The notes beneath the pieces are model-generated. The model was not told the origin of the DNA. It did not search any database and was given only the letters and a program-made list of their open reading frames with translations. Of a DNA stretch of 64,000 bases, positions 1 through 9,075 are shown piece after piece. This stretch comes from Winogradskya consettensis (GTDB taxonomy: Bacteria; Actinomycetota; Actinomycetes; Mycobacteriales; Micromonosporaceae), in assembly GCF_018332715.1 (NCBI RefSeq), contig NZ_BOQP01000013.1, positions 1-64,000 of the forward strand. The letters are read 5' to 3'. The position numbers and the translations under genes are program-made. Positions within the stretch are counted from its first letter, which is position 1. Each line of letters begins with the position of its first letter.

Positions 1-1296
1 CTTGTCACGACGCACCTGAGCAATGCGCTCGTCGAAGTCACGCAGGTCCGGCGGTGCGGTCATCCGACGGATCCGCATCCGTGCCCCGGCCTCATCGATC
101 AGGTCGATCGCCTTGTCCGGCAGGAACCGGTCCGAGATGTAACGGTCAGCCAGCGTCGCCGCCGCGACCAGAGCCGCGTCGGTGATGCTGATCCGGTGAT
201 GCGCCTCGTAACGGTCACGCAGACCCTTGAGGATCTCGATCGTGTGCGCCAGCGAGGGCTCACCGACCTGGATCGGCTGGAAACGACGCTCGAGGGCGGC
301 GTCCTTCTCGAGGTGCTTGCGGTATTCGTCGAGGGTGGTCGCGCCGATCGTCTGCAGCTCACCACGCGCGAGCATGGGCTTGAGGATCGAGGCGGCGTCG
401 ATCGCGCCCTCGGCGGCACCGGCACCCACGAGGGTGTGGATCTCGTCGATGAACAGGATGATGTCGCCGCGGGTGCGGATCTCCTTGAGAACCTTCTTCA
501 GGCGCTCCTCGAAGTCACCGCGGTAACGGGAACCGGCGACCAGCGCACCGAGGTCGAGGGTGTAGAGCTGCTTGTCCTTCAGCGTCTCGGGCACCTCGCC
601 CTTGACGATGGACTGCGACAGCCCCTCCACGACGGCGGTCTTGCCGACGCCGGGCTCTCCGATCAGGACGGGGTTGTTCTTCGTGCGGCGCGACAGCACC
701 TGCATGACCCGCTCGATTTCCTTCTCCCGGCCGATGACCGGGTCGAGCTTGCCCTCGCGGGCGGCCTGCGTGAGGTTGCGTCCGAACTGGTCGAGCACCA
801 GCGACGTCGACGGGGCTGCCTCGCCCGCGGCGGCACCGGCGGCGGCCGGCTCCTTGCCCTGATAGCCCGAGAGCAACTGGATGACCTGCTGACGGACCCG
901 GTTGAGGTCCGCGCCGAGCTTCACCAGGACCTGGGCGGCAACACCCTCGCCCTCGCGGATCAGGCCCAGCAGGATGTGCTCCGTGCCGATGTAGTTGTGG
1001 CCCAGCTGCAGAGCCTCGCGCAGCGACAGCTCCAGCACCTTCTTGGCCCGCGGCGTGAACGGAATGTGCCCGCTCGGCGCCTGCTGACCCTGACCGATGA
1101 TCTCCTCGACCTGCTGCCGAACCCCCTCGAGAGAGATACCAAGGCTCTCCAGAGCCTTCGCGGCAACACCCTCACCCTCATGGATCAGGCCGAGCAGGAT
1201 GTGCTCTGTCCCGATGTAGTTGTGGTTGAGCATCCGGGCCTCTTCTTGGGCCAGGACGACAACCCGTCGCGCTCGGTCGGTGAACCGCTCGAACAT
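1..1296 (-). CDS. clpC: ATP-dependent Clp protease ATP-binding subunit ClpC (N-terminal 432 residues)
   Basis: AAA+ unfoldase that feeds substrates to the ClpP peptidase in the cytoplasm. The visible part holds the two N-terminal Clp repeats (each with an [12 protein letters not shown] block, near residues 25 and 98), a linker, and the first AAA+ domain with Walker A GEPGVGKT and Walker [11 protein letters not shown]. The start [20 protein letters not shown] is typical of ClpC and has GAGGAG nine bases upstream. The reading frame is open at base 1, so the second AAA+ domain lies outside the window. No frameshift is seen. Lsr2 lies upstream on the same strand, an order shared with mycobacteria and streptomycetes. 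Confidence 0.97.
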   Translation of the reverse strand, partial: MFERFTDRARRVVVLAQEEARMLNHNYIGTEHILLGLIHEGEGVAAKALESLGISLEGVRQQVEEIIGQGQQAPSGHIPFTPRAKKVLELSLREALQLGHNYIGTEHILLGLIREGEGVAAQVLVKLGADLNRVRQQVIQLLSGYQGKEPAAAGAAAGEAAPSTSLVLDQFGRNLTQAAREGKLDPVIGREKEIERVMQVLSRRTKNNPVLIGEPGVGKTAVVEGLSQSIVKGEVPETLKDKQLYTLDLGALVAGSRYRGDFEERLKKVLKEIRTRGDIILFIDEIHTLVGAGAAEGAIDAASILKPMLARGELQTIGATTLDEYRKHLEKDAALERRFQPIQVGEPSLAHTIEILKGLRDRYEAHHRISITDAALVAAATLADRYISDRFLPDKAIDLIDEAGARMRIRRMTAPPDLRDFDERIAQVRRDK

Positions 1297-1547
1297 GCCC
1301 TCGTGCTCCTCACGTGCCGTGCGCCAATTAACTGGCGGGGCCAGCGCACGAACATCGGTGATGCCCGTGCTGTAACCACTCTATCGCCGCTGAGGGACTC
1401 TGCTGGGCCCTCGAGCCCGGCCGGAACGTCCCGCACCGCTGATTTCCCCAACTTCGCACGCTCAGCGACTGTTCCCCACCCCTACGGAGTACGCGCACAG
1501 CGAAATCCCGGCATCGGCCACGACCGGCGCACCCGCCGTCCACAGCC

Positions 1548-1655
1548 TGTGGACAACGCCGTCCACCCCTGTGGATAACTTACGCAAGGGGGGCGAAGAA
1601 CGAGCGAAAAGCAGCAGGGTCCGCAGCGCCGGAGCGCTGCGGACCCTGTGGAAAA
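1548..1655 (-). promoter_or_regulatory. Cluster of three same-orientation DnaA boxes between clpC and lsr2
   Basis: Three 9-mers matching the DnaA box read on the minus strand: TTGTCCACA (1548-1556), TTATCCACA (1570-1578) and TTTTCCACA (1647-1655). The first two start 22 bp apart, about two helical turns. The first box is also the right arm of GTCCACA-GCC-TGTGGAC (1539-1555). No dnaA, dnaN or AT-rich unwinding region is present, so this is not oriC. It could titrate DnaA or control clpC or lsr2; that role is inference. Confidence 0.55.
1604..1648 (-). terminator. Terminator of lsr2
   Basis: A perfect 15-bp inverted repeat (arms 1615-1629 and 1634-1648, four-base loop) just downstream of lsr2. 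On the minus strand it is followed by CTGCTTTTCGCTCGTTCTT, which is T-rich. The arms are very GC-rich. The third DnaA box overlaps the outer edge of the stem. Confidence 0.8.
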
Positions 1656-1667
1656 CGACGAACGCGA

Positions 1668-2021
1668 CTAGCGGCCGGGACCCTTGGCGTGGAACTCGTC
1701 CACGATCTCCTGGGGAATGCGGCCCCGGTCGGAGATGTCCTTGCCGCTCTTCTTGGCCCACTCGCGGATGGCCTTGTTCTGCTCCCGGTCGGCGGTGGCA
1801 CCGCCACGACCCCGGGCGGCCCGGCCACCCACGACCACTCCGCCCCGGGCGACCTTCGCTCCGGCGCCCACGTAGGGCGCGAAGACGTCGCGCAATTTCG
1901 CGGCGTTCTTGTCGGACAGGTCGATCTCATACTGAATGCCGTCGAGCGCGAACTTGACGGTCTCCTCGGCGTCACCGCCGTCGAGGTCGTCGACAAGCTT
2001 GTGAATGATCTGCTTGGCCAC
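1668..2021 (-). CDS. lsr2: Lsr2 nucleoid-associated protein
   Basis: Small DNA-bridging protein that silences AT-rich and foreign DNA, the actinobacterial counterpart of H-NS. The 117 residues have the usual two parts: an N-terminal dimerisation region (MAKQIIHKLVDDLDGG, then the EETVKFALDG strand) and a C-terminal DNA-binding domain with IREWAK and the AT-hook-like RGR at residues 99-101. A glycine- and arginine-rich linker (about 60-75) joins them. The start has GGGAGGA upstream. The gene is flanked by a strong terminator and by a 470-bp region without genes, so it is probably transcribed alone. In many relatives lysS sits next to lsr2; it is absent here. Confidence 0.97.
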   Translation of the reverse strand: MAKQIIHKLVDDLDGGDAEETVKFALDGIQYEIDLSDKNAAKLRDVFAPYVGAGAKVARGGVVVGGRAARGRGGATADREQNKAIREWAKKSGKDISDRGRIPQEIVDEFHAKGPGR

Positions 2022-2492
2022 GGGCCGTTATCCTCCCGAATACAGGTTCTCTACGTCAGACGTCAGGCAATCCCCACCGCAACAATAACGCCAAGCCCGC
2101 GTGATCCGTCAATGCGGGTTCGATATCTGCCCACAGAGCGCACCAAGGGGAACGCAGACGTTTCCCGAATGCCCCGTCCGAGGCCGTTTCCTATTCCGCG
2201 GCAGCGCCTCGGCTGACATTCCCCACACCTTGACCCCGGTCAATCCGGGCGGCGTACCACCCACGGATCGGGTGCCGTACCGGCTCCATAGTGTGACTCG
2301 TTGTCACTTCTGGACGCCGATTCGGGGCAATTACATCGAAGTGCGTCACCATCCGTGATGCGCTGTCACGTCACGAACTCGGGCCCCGGCGGGGAATCCA
2401 TTGCGGACAGTCACAGAAAGCCCCGGATAGAGATCTATGTCCACCGCGTCGCGCAGAGTCACAAAAATTATCCGGCCAGAAAAAGCGCGCGG
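2022..2492. promoter_or_regulatory. Gene-free lsr2 upstream region with repeated GTCAC motifs
   Basis: No credible reading frame is seen on either strand. The stretch contains GTGAC at 2293 and GTCAC at 2303, 2345, 2365, 2370, 2410 and 2458. The first pair forms GTGAC-N5-GTCAC and the 2365/2370 pair is directly abutted. About one such pentamer would be expected by chance. It must contain the lsr2 promoter, and the motifs could be an operator array. lysS, often found here in relatives, is missing. Confidence 0.4.
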
Positions 2493-3254
2493 TCAGCCGA
2501 CATTCCGCTCATAAACCATCCGCAACCCGATCAGAGTGATCATCGGCTCATACGCGGTGATGGTCCTGCAGGCGTCCTTGACCAGCCCGGCAAGCCCACC
2601 GGTGGCGATCACCGCCCGCACGGAACCGAGCTCCTCGGTCATCAGGTCGACGATCCGATCGACCTGACCGGCCACCCCGAAATAAAGGCCGGACTGCAGG
2701 CACTCGACGGTGTTCTTGCCGATGACCGAACGCGGCTTCGCGGGCTCCACCTTGCGCAACTGAGCGGCCCGCGACGCCAGCGCGTCGAACGAGATCTCGA
2801 TGCCGGGCGCGAACGCACCACCGAGAAACTCACCGCGCGCGCTGATGACGTCGAAATTGGTCGTGGTGCCGAAGTCGACAACGATCGACGGCCCGCCGTA
2901 GAGGGCGTGCGCCGCCAGCGTGTTCACCACGCGGTCGGAGCCGACCTCCTTCGGATTGTCGATGGCGAGCTGCACTCCGGTCTTCACGCCGGGTTCCACG
3001 ACGACATTCGGTAGATCCCGGTAATAACGCCCGAGCATCGTGCGCAACGTACGCAGGGCAGCGGGCACCGTCGAACACGCCGCCACCCCGGTGATCTCGA
3101 CGGCATCCCCCGCGAGCAGACCCCGCAGAATCAGCCCCAGCTCGTCGGCGGTGGACCTGGCGTCGGTCTTGATGCGCCAGTTGTGAACCAGTTTGTCGCC
3201 GTCGAACGTGGCGAGAACCGTGTTGGTATTGCCGATGTCGATGCACAAAAGCAC
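2493..3254 (-). CDS. coaX: Type III pantothenate kinase
   Basis: Phosphorylates pantothenate, the first step of coenzyme A synthesis, in the cytoplasm. The protein shows the type III signature: DIGNTNT near the N terminus as the ATP-binding loop, then VDFGTTTNFDV and a glycine-rich ATGGLAG near the C terminus. About 253 residues is normal for the family. The GTG start was chosen because AGGGG lies eight bases before it; a TTG six bases upstream is less well placed. It follows nadC by 11 bases. With panC and panD further up the same strand, the pantothenate and NAD genes form a cofactor cluster. Confidence 0.95.
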   Translation of the reverse strand: MLLCIDIGNTNTVLATFDGDKLVHNWRIKTDARSTADELGLILRGLLAGDAVEITGVAACSTVPAALRTLRTMLGRYYRDLPNVVVEPGVKTGVQLAIDNPKEVGSDRVVNTLAAHALYGGPSIVVDFGTTTNFDVISARGEFLGGAFAPGIEISFDALASRAAQLRKVEPAKPRSVIGKNTVECLQSGLYFGVAGQVDRIVDLMTEELGSVRAVIATGGLAGLVKDACRTITAYEPMITLIGLRMVYERNVG

Positions 3255-3265
3255 GGTCAAAACCC

Positions 3266-4123
3266 CTAACGCGCGACGCGCAAGTCCATGGCGATGTCGA
3301 GAATCGGCGAGGAGTGGGTCAGCCCGCCCACGGACAGGTAGTCCACTCCCGTGGCGGCGTACGCGGCGACCGTTTCCAGGGTGAGGTTGCCCGTGGCCTC
3401 GAGCTCGGCCCGCTCCCCCACCGCGGCCACCACCTCGCGCAGCAGGTCCGGGGTCATGTTGTCGCAGAGCAGGAAGTCCGCACCCGCCTCGACGGCCTCG
3501 ATCGCCTCGGCCACCGTGGTCACCTCGACCTGCACGGGGACGTCCGGGAAGGTTTCACGGACGAGCCGGTACGCCGCGGTGATGCTGCCCGCCGCGAGCT
3601 TGTGGTTGTCCTTGATCATGGCCACGTCGTAGAGGCCCATGCGCTTGTTGGTGCCGCCGCCGACGCGTACGGCGTACTTCTCCAGAGCCCGCAGGCCCGG
3701 AGTCGTCTTGCGGGTGTCGAGCACGGTCGCCTTGGTGCCGGCGAGCTCGTCGGCCCACCTGCGGGTGTGGGTCGCGACGCCCGACATCCGGCACAGCAGG
3801 TTGAGCGCGGTGCGTTCCGCGGTCAGCAGCGAGCGCGTCGGGCCGGTCACGACCGCGAGGACGTCACCACGCGTCACCCGGGTGCCCTCCTCGACCCGCT
3901 GGTCGAAGGTCGCCGTGCCGCCCGAGGTCGCCGCGAACACCTGCGCCGCGACGGGCAGCCCGGCCACCACACCGGCCGCGCGGGCGACCAGCTCGGCCGT
4001 GTCGACCTGGGCCGCCGGGATGGTCGCCTCGCTGGTCACGTCGCGGGGCGGGTCGCCCAGGTCCTCGGCGAGCGCGGTGTAGACAACCCGCTCCACCTCG
4101 GCAAGATCCAAGCCGTCGGTCAT
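3266..4123 (-). CDS. nadC: Nicotinate-nucleotide diphosphorylase (carboxylating), quinolinate phosphoribosyltransferase
   Basis: Converts quinolinate and PRPP into nicotinate mononucleotide in de novo NAD synthesis. The 285-residue protein has the family blocks LLTAERTALNLLCRMSGVA, DTRKTTPGLR, VGGGTNKRMGLYD and IKDNH, which build the active site, and a C-terminal VDYLSVGGLTHS. The ATG start overlaps the nadB stop as ATGA, so translation is probably coupled. The open frame runs about 490 bases further upstream inside nadB, but that part is an out-of-frame shadow of nadB. The nadA partner is not in the window. Confidence 0.96.
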   Translation of the reverse strand: MTDGLDLAEVERVVYTALAEDLGDPPRDVTSEATIPAAQVDTAELVARAAGVVAGLPVAAQVFAATSGGTATFDQRVEEGTRVTRGDVLAVVTGPTRSLLTAERTALNLLCRMSGVATHTRRWADELAGTKATVLDTRKTTPGLRALEKYAVRVGGGTNKRMGLYDVAMIKDNHKLAAGSITAAYRLVRETFPDVPVQVEVTTVAEAIEAVEAGADFLLCDNMTPDLLREVVAAVGERAELEATGNLTLETVAAYAATGVDYLSVGGLTHSSPILDIAMDLRVAR

Positions 4124-5787
4124 GCCATCTCCTCGAAGGTCTGGGTCAGCCGGCCGCGGGGGTCGATCGAGTTCAGCAGGTGGCCGCGCCACTCGTCGGC
4201 TGCGTTGGGGTGGTCCTCGCGCCAGTGGCAGCCGCGGGTCTCGCGGCGCTCGGCGGCCGAGGCAACCAGGGCTGCCGCGACGGTGAGCAGGTTGGTGGCC
4301 TCCCAGGCGGCGTTGCGGGGGGTGCCGTGCTGCTCGCCGAGACGGGTCAGCTCCTTGGCGGTGGCCGCGAGCGAGTCCGCCGAGCGCAGCACGCCGGCGC
4401 CGCGGGTCATCGAGCGCTGCAGCTCGGCGCGGATGGCCGGGGCCACGACCCAGCCCGGGCCGGCCGCCGCCGGGGTGGGCACCGGGTCCGCCTGCGGGGG
4501 CAGGTCGCGGGCGATGTCGTCGGCGATCCGGCGGGAGAAGACCAGACCCTCGAGCAGGGAGTTGCTGGCCAGGCGGTTGGCGCCGTGTACGCCCGTGCAG
4601 GCGACCTCGCCGCACGCGTACAGCCCGGGGATGGAGGTGCGGCCGTGCAGGTCGGTGCGGACGCCGCCGGACGCGTAGTGGGCTGCCGGGGCGACCGGGA
4701 TCAGCTCGGTGGCCGGGTCGACGCCGGCCGCGCGGGTGGACGCCATGATCGTCGGGAAGCGCTGCTCGAGGAACTCGCGGCCGAGGTGCCGGGCGTCCAG
4801 GTAGACGTGGTCGGCGCCGGTGGCGCGGAGCACCCGGTGGATGCCCTTGGCGACCACGTCACGCGGGGCCAGCTCGGCGAGCTCGTGCTGGCCGAGCATG
4901 AACCGCTCGCCGGCCTCGTCGACCAGGTGGGCACCCTCGCCGCGCAGCGCCTCAGAGATGAGCGGGCGCTGCACCGAGGTCACGCTCGCGGTCACGAACG
5001 AGGTCGGGTGGAACTGGACGAACTCCACGTCGGTGACGACCGCGCCGGCACGCAGGGCGAGCGCGACGCCGTCGCCGGTCGAGACGGACGGGTTGGTGGT
5101 GGACGCGAAGACCTGGCCCATGCCGCCGGTGGCGAGCACGACCGCGCGGGCCAGGATCGCCCCGACGCCGTCCTCGCTGCCCTCGCCCAGCACGTGCAGG
5201 GTGATGCCGCAGGCCCGGCCGTCGCCGGCGCGCAGCAGGTCGAGCACGAGCGCGTGCTCGACGAGCCGGATCCAGGGGTCGCGATGCACCGCCTCGTGCA
5301 GGGCCCGCTGCACCTCGGCGCCGGTCGCGTCGCCGCCCGCGTGCACGATGCGGTCGGCGCGGTGTCCGCCCTCGCGGGTGAGCATGAGCGACCCGTCGGC
5401 GTTGCGGTCGAACTCGGCACCGATGCGGATCAGCTCGCGGATCCGGGCAGGGCCCTCCTCCACCAGCACCCGCACGGCGGCCGGGTCGCAGAGGCCGACG
5501 CCGGCGATCTCGGTGTCGAAAGCGTGCGCCTCGGGGGTGTCGAGCGGGTCGAGCACGCCCGCGATGCCGCCCTGCGCCCAGCGGGTGGACCCGTCGTCGA
5601 TGTTGACCTTGGTAACCACCGTGACGTGCAGGCCCTGTTCGCGCAGGTGCAGTGCGGCGGTGAGGCCGGCGACGCCCGAGCCGACCACCAGCACGTCGGT
5701 GGTTTCGGTCCAGCCAGGCTCAGGGGCGGCCAATCGACGGGGTAGCGCCGGAAGGTCGGCGAGATGCGACATGAGATCAGTCAACAT
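4120..5787 (-). CDS. nadB: L-aspartate oxidase
   Basis: FAD enzyme that oxidises L-aspartate to iminoaspartate, the first step of quinolinate synthesis. The dinucleotide-binding fold VLVVGSGVAGLTAALHL is near the N terminus. Also seen are TREGGHRADRIVHAGGDATG, the substrate block HPTSF with RGEGAHLVDEAGERFM, and the late FAD block GLYACGEVACTGVHGANRLA. The start is uncertain: ATG at 5787 (555 residues) is used here; ATG at 5772 and TTG at 5823 are alternatives, and none has a clear ribosome binding site. The end overlaps nadC by four bases. A septum-formation lipoprotein gene lies immediately upstream. Confidence 0.95.
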   Translation of the reverse strand: MLTDLMSHLADLPALPRRLAAPEPGWTETTDVLVVGSGVAGLTAALHLREQGLHVTVVTKVNIDDGSTRWAQGGIAGVLDPLDTPEAHAFDTEIAGVGLCDPAAVRVLVEEGPARIRELIRIGAEFDRNADGSLMLTREGGHRADRIVHAGGDATGAEVQRALHEAVHRDPWIRLVEHALVLDLLRAGDGRACGITLHVLGEGSEDGVGAILARAVVLATGGMGQVFASTTNPSVSTGDGVALALRAGAVVTDVEFVQFHPTSFVTASVTSVQRPLISEALRGEGAHLVDEAGERFMLGQHELAELAPRDVVAKGIHRVLRATGADHVYLDARHLGREFLEQRFPTIMASTRAAGVDPATELIPVAPAAHYASGGVRTDLHGRTSIPGLYACGEVACTGVHGANRLASNSLLEGLVFSRRIADDIARDLPPQADPVPTPAAAGPGWVVAPAIRAELQRSMTRGAGVLRSADSLAATAKELTRLGEQHGTPRNAAWEATNLLTVAAALVASAAERRETRGCHWREDHPNAADEWRGHLLNSIDPRGRLTQTFEEMA

Positions 5788-5834
5788 CGCGCGCGCGAGG
5801 AATTCATCGCCGGGGCACCACAAAGTGCCAAGCG

Positions 5835-6749
5835 TTACTGGTATTGAACGGGTAGCGACTTTTCGCCCTTGCCCTTGAGCGACGCGGTCAGGGTCGCGGT
5901 GTCCACCCAGAGATAGCAGCGCACCCCACGGTCACCCATCGCCCACACGTCATCGCCGCCCGGCAGAGATACCACACCGGCACGATATTGCAGGTCAGCG
6001 TCGTCGGGCACATCGACGTACTCAGCGATCAACGCGCGACAACCGGCATGGAAGTCGTCCCAGTCCTTACTCATCTCCGGGTACGCCGTAGCCGCCCCCG
6101 CCTTCCACAACCCGACGAACTCCGCGTTGTGCGCGGCGGCGCACGGAGCCGAGGGCATCGTGCTGATCTTGCCTTCCTTGTCGAGCTGGACGGCGTAACA
6201 CGTTAGCAGCAGCGGGGAATTCGTTTCCCTGAGCGCGTTCCGCAGGCTGCCGACCCGTTGCACCAGACCCCCGTCATCCTCGACGGAGCTGCTCACGAGC
6301 ACCTCGCAGCGGTACCAGCGGGCGCCACCGCTCCAGGCAGCCTTCGTCGGCTGGGTCACCCCGATCCACAACCGGGCCGTACGCCACGCCCCGCCCACGT
6401 ATGCCGCGGTCTTGTCGTCGCACGTCTCGTACGCCGCCCGCTGTCCCGCCGACTCGTCCTCCGGCGGACTGTCCGCCTGCGAGGCCGGCGCGCCGTACTC
6501 GCCCACGTAGACGGTCTCGGTGCGGTGCTTGATCTGACAGTCGACCTCCTCGTAGGAGGAGCGCGATCCGGAGGTCGAGAAGTTCGCCAGGTGACAGGTC
6601 TGGGACGCGGGCGTGAACCCGGTCGGCACCGAGATCGCCGCCCAGTTGTTGGTGAGGTCGCCGTCGACGCCCGGCGGATTCCCGCAGCCGGCCGTGACCA
6701 GCACCAAGCTCAGCGCCGCGGCGACACCCCAGCGGCTGACACGCAGCAT
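5835..6749 (-). CDS. Septum-formation family lipoprotein
   Basis: Predicted surface lipoprotein of unknown function. The N terminus is a lipoprotein signal with the cysteine of VTAGC at residue 22. The rest has many cysteines and two repeats of a pattern with C, a later HxxE or related block, W, P and a final RC, as in actinobacterial septum-formation (PF13845-like) domains; the second copy includes AAHNAEFVGLW and GVRCYLWV. The ATG was chosen because GGAGGG lies eight bases upstream and the signal peptide begins there. The gene precedes nadB with a short gap. A comparable domain ends the kinase at the right edge of the window, so both may sense the cell wall; that is inference. Confidence 0.8.
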   Translation of the reverse strand: MLRVSRWGVAAALSLVLVTAGCGNPPGVDGDLTNNWAAISVPTGFTPASQTCHLANFSTSGSRSSYEEVDCQIKHRTETVYVGEYGAPASQADSPPEDESAGQRAAYETCDDKTAAYVGGAWRTARLWIGVTQPTKAAWSGGARWYRCEVLVSSSVEDDGGLVQRVGSLRNALRETNSPLLLTCYAVQLDKEGKISTMPSAPCAAAHNAEFVGLWKAGAATAYPEMSKDWDDFHAGCRALIAEYVDVPDDADLQYRAGVVSLPGGDDVWAMGDRGVRCYLWVDTATLTASLKGKGEKSLPVQYQ

Positions 6750-6836
6750 GAACCCAGCCCTCCACCCATGTCCGATTTGTCGAGCATAGGGCAAAGGTCG
6801 GTACAGCCACGTTGCTTTACAACGGAACCCTGGGTG

Positions 6837-7265
6837 TCAGTGGGTGGAAACGGTCAAGTCCCCGCGTACGAGATCATCTGCCATTCCGGGAACAGCGGCC
6901 GCGGGATCCGTACCCAACTCGATGATCCGGTTTTGGGCATCGACATGGACCACCCGCGGCCGGAACGTGCGCGCCTCGGCGTCGTCCATCTGGCCGTAGG
7001 CGATCAGAATGACCAGATCACCGGGGTGTACGAGGTGGGCGGCCGCGCCGTTGATGCCGAGCACTCCGGTGCCCCGCTCACCGGCGATCACGTACGTCTC
7101 GAGCCGCGCCCCGTTGGTGACGTCCACGATCGCGACCTGCTCGCCCGGGAGCAGGTCCGCGGCCTCCATCAGGTCCTCGTCGACCGTCACCGAGCCCACG
7201 TAGTGCAGGTCGGCCTGGGTCACCGTGGCGCGATGGATCTTGGACCTGAGCATCGTGCGGAGCAT
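6837..7265 (-). CDS. panD: Aspartate 1-decarboxylase precursor
   Basis: Makes beta-alanine from aspartate for pantothenate. It is a pyruvoyl enzyme: the chain cleaves itself between Gly24 and Ser25, seen here in [12 protein letters not shown], and Ser25 becomes the pyruvoyl group. Other family blocks are [16 protein letters not shown] at the N terminus, [11 protein letters not shown] and [12 protein letters not shown]. Length 142 is normal for Actinobacteria, which have a short C-terminal extension. The start codon shares one base with the panC stop (TGATG), so the two are translated together. Confidence 0.97.
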   Translation of the reverse strand: MLRTMLRSKIHRATVTQADLHYVGSVTVDEDLMEAADLLPGEQVAIVDVTNGARLETYVIAGERGTGVLGINGAAAHLVHPGDLVILIAYGQMDDAEARTFRPRVVHVDAQNRIIELGTDPAAAVPGMADDLVRGDLTVSTH

Positions 7266-8098
7266 CAGCCGGCCTCGCCGAGGTGCACGGGGACGTTGTC
7301 GATCAGCCGGGTCGCGCCGACCTTCGCCGCGACCAGCAGCCGCGCGGGACCCCCGGCCGGTGCGGGGCCGAGCAGCGGGTCGGTCAGGGCCAGGTAGTCA
7401 ACGTGCACGCCGGGCTCGTCCTCGAGGATCTTCGTGGCAGCCTCGAGCACCCGCTGGGCGTCGTTCTGCAGCGCACCTTCGCGCAGCGCGTGCGAGAGGG
7501 CGAGCGCCGCCTGCCGCTGCCCGGCGGAGAGGAAGCGGTTACGGCTGGAGAGCGCCAGGCCGTCCGCCTCACGCACGGTCGGCACGCCGACGATCTCGGT
7601 CTGGATCTCCAGGTCGCGCACCATGCGCTTGATCAGGGAGAGCTGCTGGAAGTCCTTCTCGCCGAAGAACGCGAGGTCAGCGCCGGTGAGCAGGAGCAGT
7701 TTGGCGACGACGGTCAGCATGCCGGAGAAGTGGCCGGGGCGGCTGGCACCCTCCAGGATCTCGCCCATCGGGCCGGCGTTGAGCGTCACCGACGGGGTGC
7801 CGCCGGGGTACATCTCGTCGCGGTCGGGCGCGAAGACCAGGTCGACGTCCTCAGCCGTGCACGCTTCGACGTCGGCGGTCAGCGTGCGCGGGTATTTGTC
7901 GAAGTCCTCGTTGGGGCCGAACTGCAGCGGGTTCACGAAGACCGTGACGACCACGAAGTCGGCCTGCGCGCGGGCCTCGCGCATCAGCTGACGATGCCCC
8001 TCGTGCAGGGCACCCATGGTCATCACGACGGCTACCCGGCCGGGCGCGCCCGCGAGGCCGGCGGCGAGGTCGTTGCGGGTGTGAACGAGGGCGGTCAT
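7265..8098 (-). CDS. panC: Pantothenate synthetase (pantoate--beta-alanine ligase)
   Basis: Joins pantoate and beta-alanine using ATP, the last step of pantothenate synthesis. The 277-residue protein has the nucleotidyltransferase signature [13 protein letters not shown] (HxGH at residues 32-35), [35 protein letters not shown] and [10 protein letters not shown]. The ATG overlaps the stop of the upstream DUF2520 gene as ATGA. The frame stays open beyond this start, but only because the DUF2520 gene lies there in another frame. Together with panD this supplies the substrate for coaX in the same cluster. panB is not seen. Confidence 0.97.
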   Translation of the reverse strand: MTALVHTRNDLAAGLAGAPGRVAVVMTMGALHEGHRQLMREARAQADFVVVTVFVNPLQFGPNEDFDKYPRTLTADVEACTAEDVDLVFAPDRDEMYPGGTPSVTLNAGPMGEILEGASRPGHFSGMLTVVAKLLLLTGADLAFFGEKDFQQLSLIKRMVRDLEIQTEIVGVPTVREADGLALSSRNRFLSAGQRQAALALSHALREGALQNDAQRVLEAATKILEDEPGVHVDYLALTDPLLGPAPAGGPARLLVAAKVGATRLIDNVPVHLGEAG

Positions 8099-8964
8099 GC
8101 GGGGCTCCCAACGGTGGAGAGGACATCCAGCAGCGAAATCGCGTCCTGCGGCCGCAGCCGGCCTGCGGCTACGGCTCTTTCGGCAGTTCGTCGGGCGAGA
8201 GCCAGGTACGCCGGCGCGGACTCCGGCGTGAGGTGATCCAGATGCTTGCGTACGGTCCCCGCGTCGCCGCGCGAGACCGGCCCCGTGAGAGCCGCATCGC
8301 CCATCGCGAGGGCGTTGTCGAGGGCAGCGTGCAGCAGCGGCGAGAGCACCACCTCGGGACGCCGGACCCCGGCGGCGCGCAGCAGGTCGGCGGCTTCGTT
8401 CACGAGCGTGACCAGGTGATTCGCGCCGTGGGCAAGCGCCGCGTGGTACATCGGGCGGGCCTGCTCGTCGATCCACTCGGGGATGCCGCCGAGCTCGGTG
8501 ACCAGGCGGGCGGCGAAGACGCGGTCCCGTGCGGTGATTCCCCAGGCGATGCCGGGCAGCCGGGCCAGATCGGCGTCCGTGCCGGTGAAGGTCATCGCGG
8601 GGTGCAGGGCTAGACCGTTGACCTCACCCAGGACGGCGAGACCGTGGGCTCCGGAGGTGTGCGCGACGACCGTACGCGGAGAAAGCGCGCCGGTCGCGGA
8701 AAGCCCCGCCACCACGCTCCGCAGCGCGTCATCGGGAACGGAGAGCAGAAGAAGGTCGGTGGCGGCCCGGGCCACCTCGTCGGCCGGAAGAACCGCGGCC
8801 TGCGGCAACAACCGCCGGGCTCGCTCCCGGGACGCGGTGGACACGGCAGCGGTGGCGACGACGTCATGCCCGGCAGCGGCGAGTGCGGAACCGATGACGG
8901 CTCCCACCCGGCCCGCGCCGACAACGCCGACGACAAGCTGACGTGCACGCAGCTGTGCGCTCAT
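8095..8964 (-). CDS. Rossmann-like and DUF2520 domain protein
   Basis: Resembles NADP-dependent oxidoreductases of the pyrroline-5-carboxylate or ketopantoate reductase type, but its substrate is not known. The N-terminal Rossmann fold shows [24 protein letters not shown]; the middle has LHPAMTFTG; the C-terminal helical DUF2520 part has [19 protein letters not shown]. Length is 289. The ATG used has GAGGA upstream; a longer frame exists but lacks a site. Its overlap with panC in many Actinobacteria, including M. tuberculosis Rv3603c, suggests a role in pantothenate synthesis, perhaps in place of a ketopantoate reductase; that is inference. Confidence 0.85.
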   Translation of the reverse strand: MSAQLRARQLVVGVVGAGRVGAVIGSALAAAGHDVVATAAVSTASRERARRLLPQAAVLPADEVARAATDLLLLSVPDDALRSVVAGLSATGALSPRTVVAHTSGAHGLAVLGEVNGLALHPAMTFTGTDADLARLPGIAWGITARDRVFAARLVTELGGIPEWIDEQARPMYHAALAHGANHLVTLVNEAADLLRAAGVRRPEVVLSPLLHAALDNALAMGDAALTGPVSRGDAGTVRKHLDHLTPESAPAYLALARRTAERAVAAGRLRPQDAISLLDVLSTVGSPA

Positions 8965-9060
8965 GTTCGGATCCAGTCCTCGATCAAGGGGTACCGGTCG
9001 AGGCAAGTATGCGCCGAGTTAACACGCTCGTGACAAGCACCTGTGAACTACTCCACGCCC

Positions 9061-9075
9061 TAGATTGAGAGCGTG
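9061..9075 (+). promoter_or_regulatory. Leaderless-type promoter: TAGATT, 6 nt, GTG start of the methyltransferase
   Basis: TAGATT at 9061-9066 is followed by six bases and the GTG. No Shine-Dalgarno is present. Transcription from this box would begin at or very near the start codon. It decides the start over the ATG at 9100. Confidence 0.5.

Noticed and set aside
1548..1655. Possible origin of replication
   Set aside because: DnaA boxes are present, but there is no dnaA, dnaN, gyrB or rpmH near and no AT-rich unwinding stretch.
2022..2492. Hidden lysS or other gene between lsr2 and coaX
   Set aside because: The gap is too short for lysS and no frame in it looks coding.
4180..5745. 521-residue plus-strand frame
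   Set aside because: Antisense shadow of nadB, full of Gly/Arg/His runs.
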